Assembly: GCA_015521295.1 (NCBI GenBank)
Contig: WAOL01000008.1
Coordinates: 1-37,724 of the forward strand
Source of the DNA: Desulfurococcales archaeon
GTDB lineage: Archaea > Thermoproteota > Thermoprotei_A > Sulfolobales > NBVN01
DNA: 37,724 nt
Reading direction: 5' to 3'
Shown in pieces: positions 11,830-20,089 of this stretch. A model generated the notes under the pieces. The model did not search any database. It was not told the origin of the DNA and worked only from the letters and a program-made list of their open reading frames with translations. The position numbers and the translations under genes are program-made. Positions within the stretch are counted from its first letter, which is position 1, and each line of letters begins with the position of its first letter.

Positions 11830-13770
11830 TTACACCCGTTCCAGAACGTCCATGCCTAGCGCTTTCATGCTGTTGGCTAACACTACAGACACACCGTACG
11901 TAATGGCTAGCTTGAGTGTCCTTAATCCCTCATCTACCTCCTTAGCTATGGGTTCGGCACCGTACCACGTGTTAAAGGTGTCTGCAACCTTATTCATGTA
12001 CGCAACCAAATCCTCAGGCCTTAGGCTCTCGAGCACTCCCTCCATGACGTGCGGGAACTTACCAAGTAACCATAGGAGTTCACGGCGTAGCCCCTCTCCT
12101 GCGCCTTTGAATTCCAGCTTATTCCATGGAACCCCTCCGGCCTTGGTGAGCACCGCCTTAGCCCTGGCGTAGGTATACTGTATGTAGGGACCTGACGCTT
12201 GACGTATGTTCAGGGCTTTATTCACGTCAAAGACTAAGGTCTTGTTAGGTGATGTTGAGAGCATCATGTACCTGAAGGCTGACCTGGCCATCTTCTCTGC
12301 TATGTCCTCGCTCCGCAACCCCCTCTCACTCATGATGTCAAGTATCCTTCCCTTCATCTGGTCTAGGAGGTCATCTACGGTGACATACCTGCCTCTCCTG
12401 CCAGCCATTGAGGTGCCGACGAGGTTAACCATTTCGTAGGAGTAGTGAATGGTGTTTTCGGCCTCGAACTTATGTCCGAGGGCGTAGAGGGCTAGTCTTA
12501 GTTGAGCCTGCGGCAGCGTCTGCTCTATAGCGATCACGTTATACACTTTCTTTGCTTGAGCTTCCCTGAACTTCTTTAGGGTGTAGGCTATGTCCCTAGT
12601 CGTGTAGAGTGTTGTTCCGTCAGACCTGACGAGTATTAATGGAGGTATCTCTAGTCCTTCAGGTATTCTTAACCTGCGGCGCAAGTCCTTATCCTTGAGG
12701 AGTTCCTTGAAGTCTAAGGCAGGCACCCCTCTGTGAATTGTAAAGTATTGTGATTTCCTCGCCTCCTCAAGAACTTTCTGGACTAACCCTTCCCGGACCA
12801 AGTCGCTCTCCCAGTCCCATACGTCCATGTTGATCCCTAACTTGGTTAAGGTCTCCTTGATGCCTTTCATAACCTTCTCTGAGACCTCACGCATCACCTG
12901 TGCTTCCTCATTACCGAATTCATAGTTGCGCATTAACGCTGCTATGGAGGCTTTCGGATCCTTATCCTTTGATATCTCCTCTATTAGCCCGTCAACCTCC
13001 TCGGGTATTCTCTCTCGTATCCTTGCTAAGTCGCCCATTAGGGAGTCAAGTTCCCTTAACGCGTCACTGTATTCCTGTCCGCCCTTCTCCTTCAATGCCT
13101 CGACCTTCTTTTTGGCTTCAAGTAGGTCTACTATAGTTGCGGTAGCGGCGTAGATTAAGCCGTAGTACTTGTCCGGCTTCATTCCTTCAGGCGGGTTCGG
13201 CCTACCTAGTTTGAGGTAACCGTACGCTAGGTAAGCCACCTGAAGACCCATATCGTCGACGTAATACCTACGCTCAACGTTGTGGCCCGCCATGCTTAGG
13301 ATTCTGTAGATGAAGTCACCTATCGCGGCGTTCCTCCCTGAACCGATGTGGAGCGGGTGAACAGGATTCGCTGAGACGTACTCCACAACGATCTTTTGCG
13401 GCTCTTCAACTCTCGGCACCCCGTAATTTTCGCCAAGTTCCTTAAGCGACTTGAGGACATTGGACGCGTACTTCTCTACATCTATGAAGGCGTCGATGTA
13501 AGGCCCTACACGCATGACCTTACTTATCACGTCGACATTCCTTAAGCCAGCCTCAACCGAGACAGCAACTTCCTGGAACTTCAGCCCCAGTTCCTTAGAT
13601 AGCCTAGGCACAGGTATGCCTAGGTCTCCAAACTTTCTCAGCGGTGGTTCCTCGATCACTCTTATGATGAGGTCTGGTGGCACGTCAGTACCTAGTGATT
13701 GCGAGAACTCTCTAGATATGGACTCAGCTATCGTTTTAAGTAAGTCCCTGTAGGGGTCGGCGGTCGTCAA
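11830..13770 (-). CDS. argS: Arginyl-tRNA synthetase
   Basis: VEYVSANPVHPLHIGSGRNAAIGD signature; DALR-type C-terminus. TTG start with GGTGAT-N5 upstream. Confidence 0.95.
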   Translation of the reverse strand: MTTADPYRDLLKTIAESISREFSQSLGTDVPPDLIIRVIEEPPLRKFGDLGIPVPRLSKELGLKFQEVAVSVEAGLRNVDVISKVMRVGPYIDAFIDVEKYASNVLKSLKELGENYGVPRVEEPQKIVVEYVSANPVHPLHIGSGRNAAIGDFIYRILSMAGHNVERRYYVDDMGLQVAYLAYGYLKLGRPNPPEGMKPDKYYGLIYAATATIVDLLEAKKKVEALKEKGGQEYSDALRELDSLMGDLARIRERIPEEVDGLIEEISKDKDPKASIAALMRNYEFGNEEAQVMREVSEKVMKGIKETLTKLGINMDVWDWESDLVREGLVQKVLEEARKSQYFTIHRGVPALDFKELLKDKDLRRRLRIPEGLEIPPLILVRSDGTTLYTTRDIAYTLKKFREAQAKKVYNVIAIEQTLPQAQLRLALYALGHKFEAENTIHYSYEMVNLVGTSMAGRRGRYVTVDDLLDQMKGRILDIMSERGLRSEDIAEKMARSAFRYMMLSTSPNKTLVFDVNKALNIRQASGPYIQYTYARAKAVLTKAGGVPWNKLEFKGAGEGLRRELLWLLGKFPHVMEGVLESLRPEDLVAYMNKVADTFNTWYGAEPIAKEVDEGLRTLKLAITYGVSVVLANSMKALGMDVLERV

Positions 13771-13809
13771 TAAGCATCACCATTGTATTCAAAGTACTCG
13801 CCAGCGCGC

Positions 13810-14139
13810 TTACACGAACATCGTGAGGTCCCTGAAGTCCACAGGAGGTGTCTGACCTGATGACTTAAACCACTCGTACTTCTCCTCGAGGTATTCGACA
13901 AAGACTGGGCAACCGTCGAACCTACCGTCCCTGTCACACCTGGTGTTCTTAGTGAACTTTAGTTGCTTTATGAAGCAGTTGCCGGTCTTCTTGTCAAAGT
14001 ATGGACATATTTTGTGATATTTCTTAGCTGACCTAAGCATTCTGTCTATCCACTTCTTCTTCGGGTCTGCCTTCTCCTTAGCGGGTGCCGTGGTTGAAAG
14101 CATCTTGTTCAGCTCTTCCTCGCTTATTCGGGAGCTCAT
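13810..14139 (-). CDS. Uncharacterised Cys4 protein (CPYF-x6-C ... C-x8-CPVF)
   Basis: KICPYFDKKTGNC...TRCDRDGRFDGCPVFVEYL; start chosen at MSSRISEE. Confidence 0.72.
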   Translation of the reverse strand: MSSRISEEELNKMLSTTAPAKEKADPKKKWIDRMLRSAKKYHKICPYFDKKTGNCFIKQLKFTKNTRCDRDGRFDGCPVFVEYLEEKYEWFKSSGQTPPVDFRDLTMFV

Positions 14140-14203
14140 GGGATACCACCTCAACACATGTCTAATAAGGTAAGGGAGTACAGATTATTAATAAATTGCG
14201 CCT

Positions 14204-14284
14204 TTATACGGGTTCCTCCTGCATCAAATATTCTATTATCATTCTTAGAAAACTGTTTTCGTCGCCGTTGACTCTCCGTAGCAT
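14204..14284 (-). CDS. Possible 26-aa small ORF downstream of the wHTH-like gene
   Basis: ATG...TAA encoding MLRRVNGDENSFLRMIIEYLMQEEPV; coding status unproven. Confidence 0.2.
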   Translation of the reverse strand: MLRRVNGDENSFLRMIIEYLMQEEPV

Positions 14285-14289
14285 TTCTC

Positions 14290-14571
14290 TTATTCTAGAC
14301 CCACTATAGTGAATCTCCCGTCCTCAAGCACGTACACTCTTCCTTCATTGACTAGCCTTGTTAGGGCCCTTCGGATCTTATCCTCGCTCGCTAGCCCTGA
14401 AAGGAATGAATGAAGTTCCTTAACTGACATTGGCCTGTCCCTAAGCAAGTCCGTCAATATATCTACAAGCTGGTCCTCTGTTGGCGCCCTTACCACGACG
14501 ACCTCGGAGTCTTCGTAAACCACTTGCAACCCGAGCCGCCTACTAGGGTCGAGGTCTCTCTCGCCACTCAT
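14290..14571 (-). CDS. Small protein, possible winged-helix domain
   Basis: 93 aa; SVKELHSFLSGLASEDKIRRALTRLVNEGRVYVLEDGRFTIV has wHTH-like helix and wing spacing. Confidence 0.6.
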   Translation of the reverse strand: MSGERDLDPSRRLGLQVVYEDSEVVVVRAPTEDQLVDILTDLLRDRPMSVKELHSFLSGLASEDKIRRALTRLVNEGRVYVLEDGRFTIVGLE

Positions 14572-14634
14572 TTTTAAACCCTTATAGCCTACTGGGTTTA
14601 CAGCTTATAAGTTATTAACCTCCCCTCTTACTGG

Positions 14635-15039
14635 GTGTCAGTCTTGCCATGCCCCTGGTACCGAGACGGTTATTGCCACTCTCCCGCATTAGGCGAGCCT
14701 TCAAGTGACCCTGTCATAAACGCTGTTTGTTTGGGTAGTGAGGCCGTATATAAGAAGTGTCCCTTCTATAGAGAGAGGGCGGAGGTAAGGAGAGAGGAGG
14801 GTGTTAGGAGGAGAAGCGGTAAATACGGGAGGCCCCTGCTACTTATACACTCACTGAAGAAATGCCCTAAGTCGGATTGTGAGTTTTTCGTTGTTGAGGA
14901 GGATGAGAGTGGTGCGTACCTAGCGGCATGTAACGTCCTGAGAAGATACTTAACGAGGTATGAGGTTCCCCTTTGTGAGAATCACTGGAAGGACTGTCCC
15001 TACAGAAGAATAGGTATAACCATAGAGTCAAGTGAATGA
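14635..15039 (+). CDS. Uncharacterised Cys-rich protein with two Cys4-like modules
   Basis: GTG start about 25 nt after a TATA-like cttataagtt (leaderless architecture); CPWYRDGYC...C...CPFYRER and CPKSDCEFF...C...CPYRR. Confidence 0.7.
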   Translation: MSVLPCPWYRDGYCHSPALGEPSSDPVINAVCLGSEAVYKKCPFYRERAEVRREEGVRRRSGKYGRPLLLIHSLKKCPKSDCEFFVVEEDESGAYLAACNVLRRYLTRYEVPLCENHWKDCPYRRIGITIESSE

Positions 15040-15052
15040 AAGGGCGCGATAC

Positions 15053-15217
15053 TCACTTGATCTCCTCGATCACTACTGAAGGTATTGAGAGCCTGTCGAG
15101 CACTGCCTGTCTACTTTCCGGGACCTGGACAATGGTTACTTCATCGAACCAGTCCTTGTACCTTCGTACTCTACGTAGAACTGACCTGCTTTTCTTATCA
15201 TACCCAACGTAAACCAC
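15053..15217 (-). CDS. Small uncharacterised protein
   Basis: MVYVGYDKKSRSVLRRVRRYKDWFDEVTIVQVPESRQ...; GTG start at 15217 preceded by ggtgaggagg. The ORF track extends it to 15325. Confidence 0.55.
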   Translation of the reverse strand: MVYVGYDKKSRSVLRRVRRYKDWFDEVTIVQVPESRQAVLDRLSIPSVVIEEIK

Positions 15218-15305
15218 TAACCTCCTCACCAGAACTCCCCAAGTGAGGGTTGGAAGCGTTAATTCCTTAAAAGGCTGGAGACCGCGTACACCGCTTAAGT
15301 AAGGG

Positions 15306-16532
15306 TTAGCGGAGGAAGTCGTCAAGTTTCCTGTACTTCATCGGTACTAGGAGTTTGACTACTTCCCTGCGTGTTGAAGGATCCATGCCGGCGACGGCAT
15401 CTTTCACGGCATCCGGTAGTGTGCGGTACTTGCGTGGAGGCTGAGATAGGGCATTCCGGACGGTTTCACGTATGTGCCAATTCCCGACGCTTGCATAGTA
15501 CTGCGGAGTTATCTCCCTAATCACTATTGCCGCCGCCTTCCTCCCTCTTCTGTTTAGGTGTTCAATCACGGCGAACTTGGCCGCGTCGAAGCCACCGTCC
15601 AGCGTCTCGGTTCTCCCTAAGGGCGTTGCTTTGTTGTATATTATGAGGGGTTTTAGCGCGGTCTGCGTGAATACCGTTAGCGGATACCACACCTCAACCC
15701 ACTCTATTAGTGGTCTGCCAGGATACAGGATCACCTTGAACTTATTGCCTAGATATTCGCCCTCGTAGAGCTCGACGTCACTTATTTCTGGTAATGTCCT
15801 CACTCTCCTCAGCATGTAGTTAGTTAGTGTTCTGTCGACAGCCGTTATAGCCCACCTAGTAGGCACTAGCTTCCTCCTGCGGACACGTCCTATCAGGCCT
15901 AAGCTAAACGCCCTGATGATCGTGTACATGTCAACATCTCTCCTGTAGAGCTCCACGGCGCCCTCGGATGCTGGTAGGTCGTCCCATATCAGTCTCTCAA
16001 GGGGGCGAGGAAGGTGTGCATTACCAATTACGCGCACTTCCTCCGCTTCGGCCGCCGGCCCCACAGGGTCTAGCCCGGCGCTAAAGGTTAGTCTAGGCTT
16101 GGGTGGCTTACGTAGCACGGCTTCACTCTCAACAGGCTTTAGCGATACTGCAGCTACACTTACCTCATCGTCGTAGAGCTTGAAAGGGTCCGTGACCTTA
16201 ACCTTGACTATTGATGCTACTTGCTGAGCTCTCCTCCTGATTATCTCGTTGAGGCTTACTCTTCCCCACCATCCTAGCGGGTCGTCGAACCCCTTCGCCG
16301 CATCACCCCGTACGTTAGGTGGGACATTGAATATTACGGGCACGTTAGGGTAGTGCGCCTCCCCCACTATCACACTCGGCGGTGTTGCGCCCTCAACTTC
16401 CCTTCCTTTCACCGACATTATTGCCTTGATGTTCGCTCTGAACCTCTCCATAATAGGGCATACTGGGAGACCACAGAGTTTCCTGTAGCCCTTGCACTTC
16501 ACACATAGATGCGGTGGGACCTTATTCATCAT
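15306..16532 (-). CDS. Archaeal Nre-family DNA repair protein
   Basis: N-terminal CVKCKGYRKLCGLPVCPI zinc-finger-like motif, GWWGRVSLNEIIRRRAQQV, C-terminal PIP-like YRKLDDFLR. Confidence 0.85.
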   Translation of the reverse strand: MMNKVPPHLCVKCKGYRKLCGLPVCPIMERFRANIKAIMSVKGREVEGATPPSVIVGEAHYPNVPVIFNVPPNVRGDAAKGFDDPLGWWGRVSLNEIIRRRAQQVASIVKVKVTDPFKLYDDEVSVAAVSLKPVESEAVLRKPPKPRLTFSAGLDPVGPAAEAEEVRVIGNAHLPRPLERLIWDDLPASEGAVELYRRDVDMYTIIRAFSLGLIGRVRRRKLVPTRWAITAVDRTLTNYMLRRVRTLPEISDVELYEGEYLGNKFKVILYPGRPLIEWVEVWYPLTVFTQTALKPLIIYNKATPLGRTETLDGGFDAAKFAVIEHLNRRGRKAAAIVIREITPQYYASVGNWHIRETVRNALSQPPRKYRTLPDAVKDAVAGMDPSTRREVVKLLVPMKYRKLDDFLR

Positions 16533-16642
16533 CCTTCTCGCTCACTCTACAGTATGTATGTCTGTAGAGTGTTTAAAACTGGCTGAGGGTAAGGAATAAG
16601 AATTTAAGATTAGTCTAACTTACCTTAGACGGGGGATACGAA

Positions 16643-18775
16643 ACGGGCGCTGCTAAGCAAGAGTGTGACATTATCGTAGCGTTAGTCGGAAACCCGAACG
16701 TCGGCAAATCCACGCTATTTAACGTACTTACTGGGGAGACAGCACATGTAGGCAACTGGCCCGGAGTGACGGTTGAGCTGAAGCTGGGTATGCGTGAGTA
16801 CGAGGGCAGGAGGGTATGCTTCGTTGACCTCCCTGGAACTTATGGAATCAGCGGCACTAGCCTCGAGGAGGTCGTCGCCCGGGAATTCATTGTTTCTAGC
16901 GAACCGGACATCGTTATGGTGCTCGTCGACTCCACAGCCCCTGAAAGGACGCTCTACTTGGCGATCCAGGTGTTGGAGTTAACACCGAATGTGGTACTGG
17001 TTTTCACGAAGACCGACGAGGCACACCCGAGGGGAATCCACATACATTACGATAAGTTGGAGGAGTACCTAGGCGTCCCGGTAATCCCCGTCTCCGCGCT
17101 TAAGGGTGAGGGCATTAGGGACCTTCTCGAGGCACTCCTCAATTATAAGTCCAGGATTAAGCGGTCGGAACCCCTTACAATCGATTACGGCCCGCTGGAA
17201 CACTTCATACGTGAAATAGCGTCATTAATTGAGGAAGAGGGAGCCCTTCGCCAGTACCCCTCGAGATGGATTGCTATTAGGTTGTTAGAGGGTGACATGC
17301 GTATTGAGGATCTGCTGAAGCAGGAAGGGAAGGAAGCCCTACTTAAGCGTGTGTGGAACATCATCGACTCAGCGAGGAGGGTCCTCGGCGGTGACCTCAC
17401 GGAGCTCGCGATAAGGCAGCGCTTTGCGTTCGTTGATTCCCTGATAAGGAGGGTCGTGGTTAGGACGAAGGTTGAGGGAGGAAGTAGCCTCGAGAAGGTA
17501 CTACGTAGGCCGTTAGCTGGCCTCCTATTCAGTACGGCACTAACGCTAGGTGTCTTCCTGCTCATATTCTCGATAAACACCGGCTTCCCGCTGAACATCC
17601 TGCTTGAATTGGCTGGACAGGAGGGCTTGGCAGAGGCTGTGAGTACGTACAGCTTAAGCGGGATAGTCAGCATGGGGTTCAACGAACTCTCATCACTGGC
17701 GGAGTCTGGGTTAAGTGCTGTGAACGCGCCTCACTGGTTCGTGTCTTTAGTGGCGAACGGCATCATACCGGGTGTTGGATCCGTGCTCAGCTTCTTCCCC
17801 CTCATACTCATGGTGTTCCTGTTCCTGGCGATGCTTGAGGATAGCGGATTAATGCCTAGGATGGCCGTGGCGTTCCACTCCACCTTATCTAAGTTCGGTC
17901 TTTCCGGGAGGGCTGTTTATCCGTTAGTCATAAGCGTGGGCTGTAACGTGCCGGGCGTCATGACTAGCCGAACATCACTCGACGATGTTGAGAGGCATGA
18001 GCTAATCTTTTCGGTTCCCTTCATTCCCTGCCAGGCTAGGTTAGTGGTTGGCTTGGCTTTCGCTATGGCTCTCTTCAAGAGTGCGGTCATGCAAGCGGTT
18101 GCCGTGGTATTCATCTATGCGTTAGGTGCTGCCGCCGCCCTACTAACAGCCATTATTATCCGTAAGGCTATATACGGTATTCGTGAGTCACCTGAACTCA
18201 TAATGGAGTTACCACCCATACATAAGCCTAAGGCTAAGGTAGTGTGGTGGCTAACGTGGGACAACACTAAACACTTCCTCCGTAAGGCCGGGTTGATAAT
18301 ATTCTCGCTAAGCATCGTTGTGTGGGCACTCCTCTACACGGGGCCTGAAGGGTACTTGCCTGACGTGTACGGAGAGAACTTCTTCCAGCACAGCTTCGCG
18401 GCAATCATAGGGAATGCTGTGGCCCCTGCCCTTACGCCTTTCGGTCTGAACTACACGCAGGCATGGAAAGTTGGGTTCGCGTTAGTGAACGGTCTCGTTG
18501 CAAAGGAAGTCGTGCTTGACAGCTTGTCCGTCCTGCATGGTGGCGCTAACCCGATAGCAGCCATTAGGGCGTTGGGACTCAATATTGCTCAAGGTCTCGG
18601 AATACTGGCGTTCATAACGCTTTATCTGCCCTGCTTAGCTACGCTCGCCGTCATGTATCAGGAGAGCAAGAGTTTGAGGAAGACCCTAATCTCCTTGATG
18701 TACATGATGGGGTTGGCGTACATTGTCGCATTACTTGTTTACTACATTACATCCGCCCTACTCACCCTCTTGTAA
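16643..18775 (+). CDS. feoB: Ferrous iron transporter FeoB, non-canonical start proposed (ACG 16643)
   Basis: GNPNVGKSTLFN P-loop (16688-16723), VGNWPGVTVE, DLPGTYG, membrane domain with GCNVPGVMTSRT. Frame open from 16619; the first ATG/GTG/TTG in frame is GTG 16766, downstream of the P-loop. Confidence 0.9.
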   Translation, partial: TGAAKQECDIIVALVGNPNVGKSTLFNVLTGETAHVGNWPGVTVELKLGMREYEGRRVCFVDLPGTYGISGTSLEEVVAREFIVSSEPDIVMVLVDSTAPERTLYLAIQVLELTPNVVLVFTKTDEAHPRGIHIHYDKLEEYLGVPVIPVSALKGEGIRDLLEALLNYKSRIKRSEPLTIDYGPLEHFIREIASLIEEEGALRQYPSRWIAIRLLEGDMRIEDLLKQEGKEALLKRVWNIIDSARRVLGGDLTELAIRQRFAFVDSLIRRVVVRTKVEGGSSLEKVLRRPLAGLLFSTALTLGVFLLIFSINTGFPLNILLELAGQEGLAEAVSTYSLSGIVSMGFNELSSLAESGLSAVNAPHWFVSLVANGIIPGVGSVLSFFPLILMVFLFLAMLEDSGLMPRMAVAFHSTLSKFGLSGRAVYPLVISVGCNVPGVMTSRTSLDDVERHELIFSVPFIPCQARLVVGLAFAMALFKSAVMQAVAVVFIYALGAAAALLTAIIIRKAIYGIRESPELIMELPPIHKPKAKVVWWLTWDNTKHFLRKAGLIIFSLSIVVWALLYTGPEGYLPDVYGENFFQHSFAAIIGNAVAPALTPFGLNYTQAWKVGFALVNGLVAKEVVLDSLSVLHGGANPIAAIRALGLNIAQGLGILAFITLYLPCLATLAVMYQESKSLRKTLISLMYMMGLAYIVALLVYYITSALLTLL

Positions 18776-18821
18776 GTTCTAAGTTACGCTGAGAGCATGG
18801 AATTTTGTATCATAGCAAATC

Positions 18822-18831
18822 ACTTAAAAGG
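18822..18831 (+). promoter_or_regulatory. Candidate TATA-like element upstream of aRF1
   Basis: cacttaaaag about 30 nt upstream of the GGTGAT Shine-Dalgarno at 18856. Confidence 0.3.
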
Positions 18832-18855
18832 GTGGCTAGTGAGACTATGAGATAG

Positions 18856-18861
18856 GGTGAT
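18856..18861 (+). promoter_or_regulatory. Shine-Dalgarno sequence for aRF1
   Basis: GGTGAT, complementary to the archaeal 16S 3' end (AUCACC), 5 nt before codon TTT 18867. Confidence 0.6.
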
Positions 18862-18866
18862 CGGCA

Positions 18867-19967
18867 TTTAGCGATAAGTTCAGGATATCGAAGAGCGAGC
18901 TGAAAAGGCTCTTGAGGGAGCTGAAGAAGTGGAATGCCCACGCAACCACGCTCCTGAGCCTCTACATACCTCCGGGCAGGCCGATCGCTGACGTAGTTAA
19001 CGTTCTGCGTCAAGAGCTGTCCATAACCGAGAACATAAAGCTGAAAGCAACCAGGAACAGAGTTCAGACAGCGTTGAAGGCAGCCATAGATAGGCTTGTT
19101 AAGATACCGAAGGTCCCTCCGAATGGCTTAGTAATATTTGCGGGAGAGCATGACGAAACCGGTGAGACCATAGCCCTAGTGTTCGAGCCTCCAGAGCCCA
19201 TTAAGGTATTCTTCTACAGGACCGACAAGTTCTTCCACACAGAGTTCCTTGAGGACATGGTTGCGGAGAACGACGTGTACGGCCTTATAGTGATTGAGAG
19301 AGATGAAGCAACAATAGGTCTGCTTAAGGGCAATGCCATAAGGGTTCTGGACGAGATCGAAGGCTACATACCGGGTAAGCACAGCCGAGGCGGGTGGTCT
19401 CAGAGGAGGTACGAGAGGATAATAGAGGAACTAACTAGGGACTTCTTCAAGAGTGTTGGGGAGAAAGCTACTAACCACTTCCTACCGCTCCTCCAAGACG
19501 GTAAGCTCAAGGGAGTAATCATTGGGGGTCCCGGTTATACTAAGCTAGACTTCATTAAGGGCGACTTCCTAGATTACAGACTCAAGCGCTTGGTGCTCCC
19601 CAAGACTATAGATGTAAGTGATCAAGGAGAGCCTGGGCTCAAGGAGCTGGTTATGAGGGCTGAGGACATGATAAAGCAACACATCTACATAAGAACCCAG
19701 AAGGCCCTTGAGGAATTCAACTACCACCTAGCCAAGGACGATGGCCTAGCGATCTATGGTGAGAAGGAAGTTATCGACGCCTTAAACCTCGGCGCCGTTA
19801 AACATATCATAATAACGGAGGATCACCCCAAGTTCGAGGAGATAGTTAAGCTTGCTGAAAAGAAAGGCGCTGAGGTCTACGTGCTCACCGATGAAGTACC
19901 AGACTACATGTGGATTAAGAAGACGTTCAACGGTCTAGTAGGTGTTCTCAGATATCAGATCTACTAG
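18867..19967 (+). CDS. prf1: Peptide chain release factor aRF1, start codon unclear (TTT 18867 proposed; first canonical is TTG 18912)
   Basis: LKKWNAHATTLLSLYIPPGRPIADVVNVLRQE...NIKLKATRNRVQTAL, KHSRGGWSQRRYERI (GGQ-loop equivalent GGWSQRR region), VIIGGPGYTKLDF. Confidence 0.9.
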   Translation, partial: FSDKFRISKSELKRLLRELKKWNAHATTLLSLYIPPGRPIADVVNVLRQELSITENIKLKATRNRVQTALKAAIDRLVKIPKVPPNGLVIFAGEHDETGETIALVFEPPEPIKVFFYRTDKFFHTEFLEDMVAENDVYGLIVIERDEATIGLLKGNAIRVLDEIEGYIPGKHSRGGWSQRRYERIIEELTRDFFKSVGEKATNHFLPLLQDGKLKGVIIGGPGYTKLDFIKGDFLDYRLKRLVLPKTIDVSDQGEPGLKELVMRAEDMIKQHIYIRTQKALEEFNYHLAKDDGLAIYGEKEVIDALNLGAVKHIIITEDHPKFEEIVKLAEKKGAEVYVLTDEVPDYMWIKKTFNGLVGVLRYQIY

Positions 19968-20089
19968 AAGAACTGCCCCTTATTCCTCAGGTTACTGAGT
20001 GCCCTAAATCCCTTATGCTATCTTACTGTCTGTTGCTTAGTCAATCCACTTATAATGACTGTCTCGTAACGTTATGTCAGGTGTGGGGT

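Noticed and set aside
20015-20089. N-terminal extension of the aIF5B ORF (MLSYCLLLSQSTYNDCLVTLCQVWG)
   Set aside because: Does not resemble aIF5B; ATG at 20090 (MVSTKDTNKKGAKLRSPIVTVLGHVDHGK) with GGTGTGGGG upstream is the better start.
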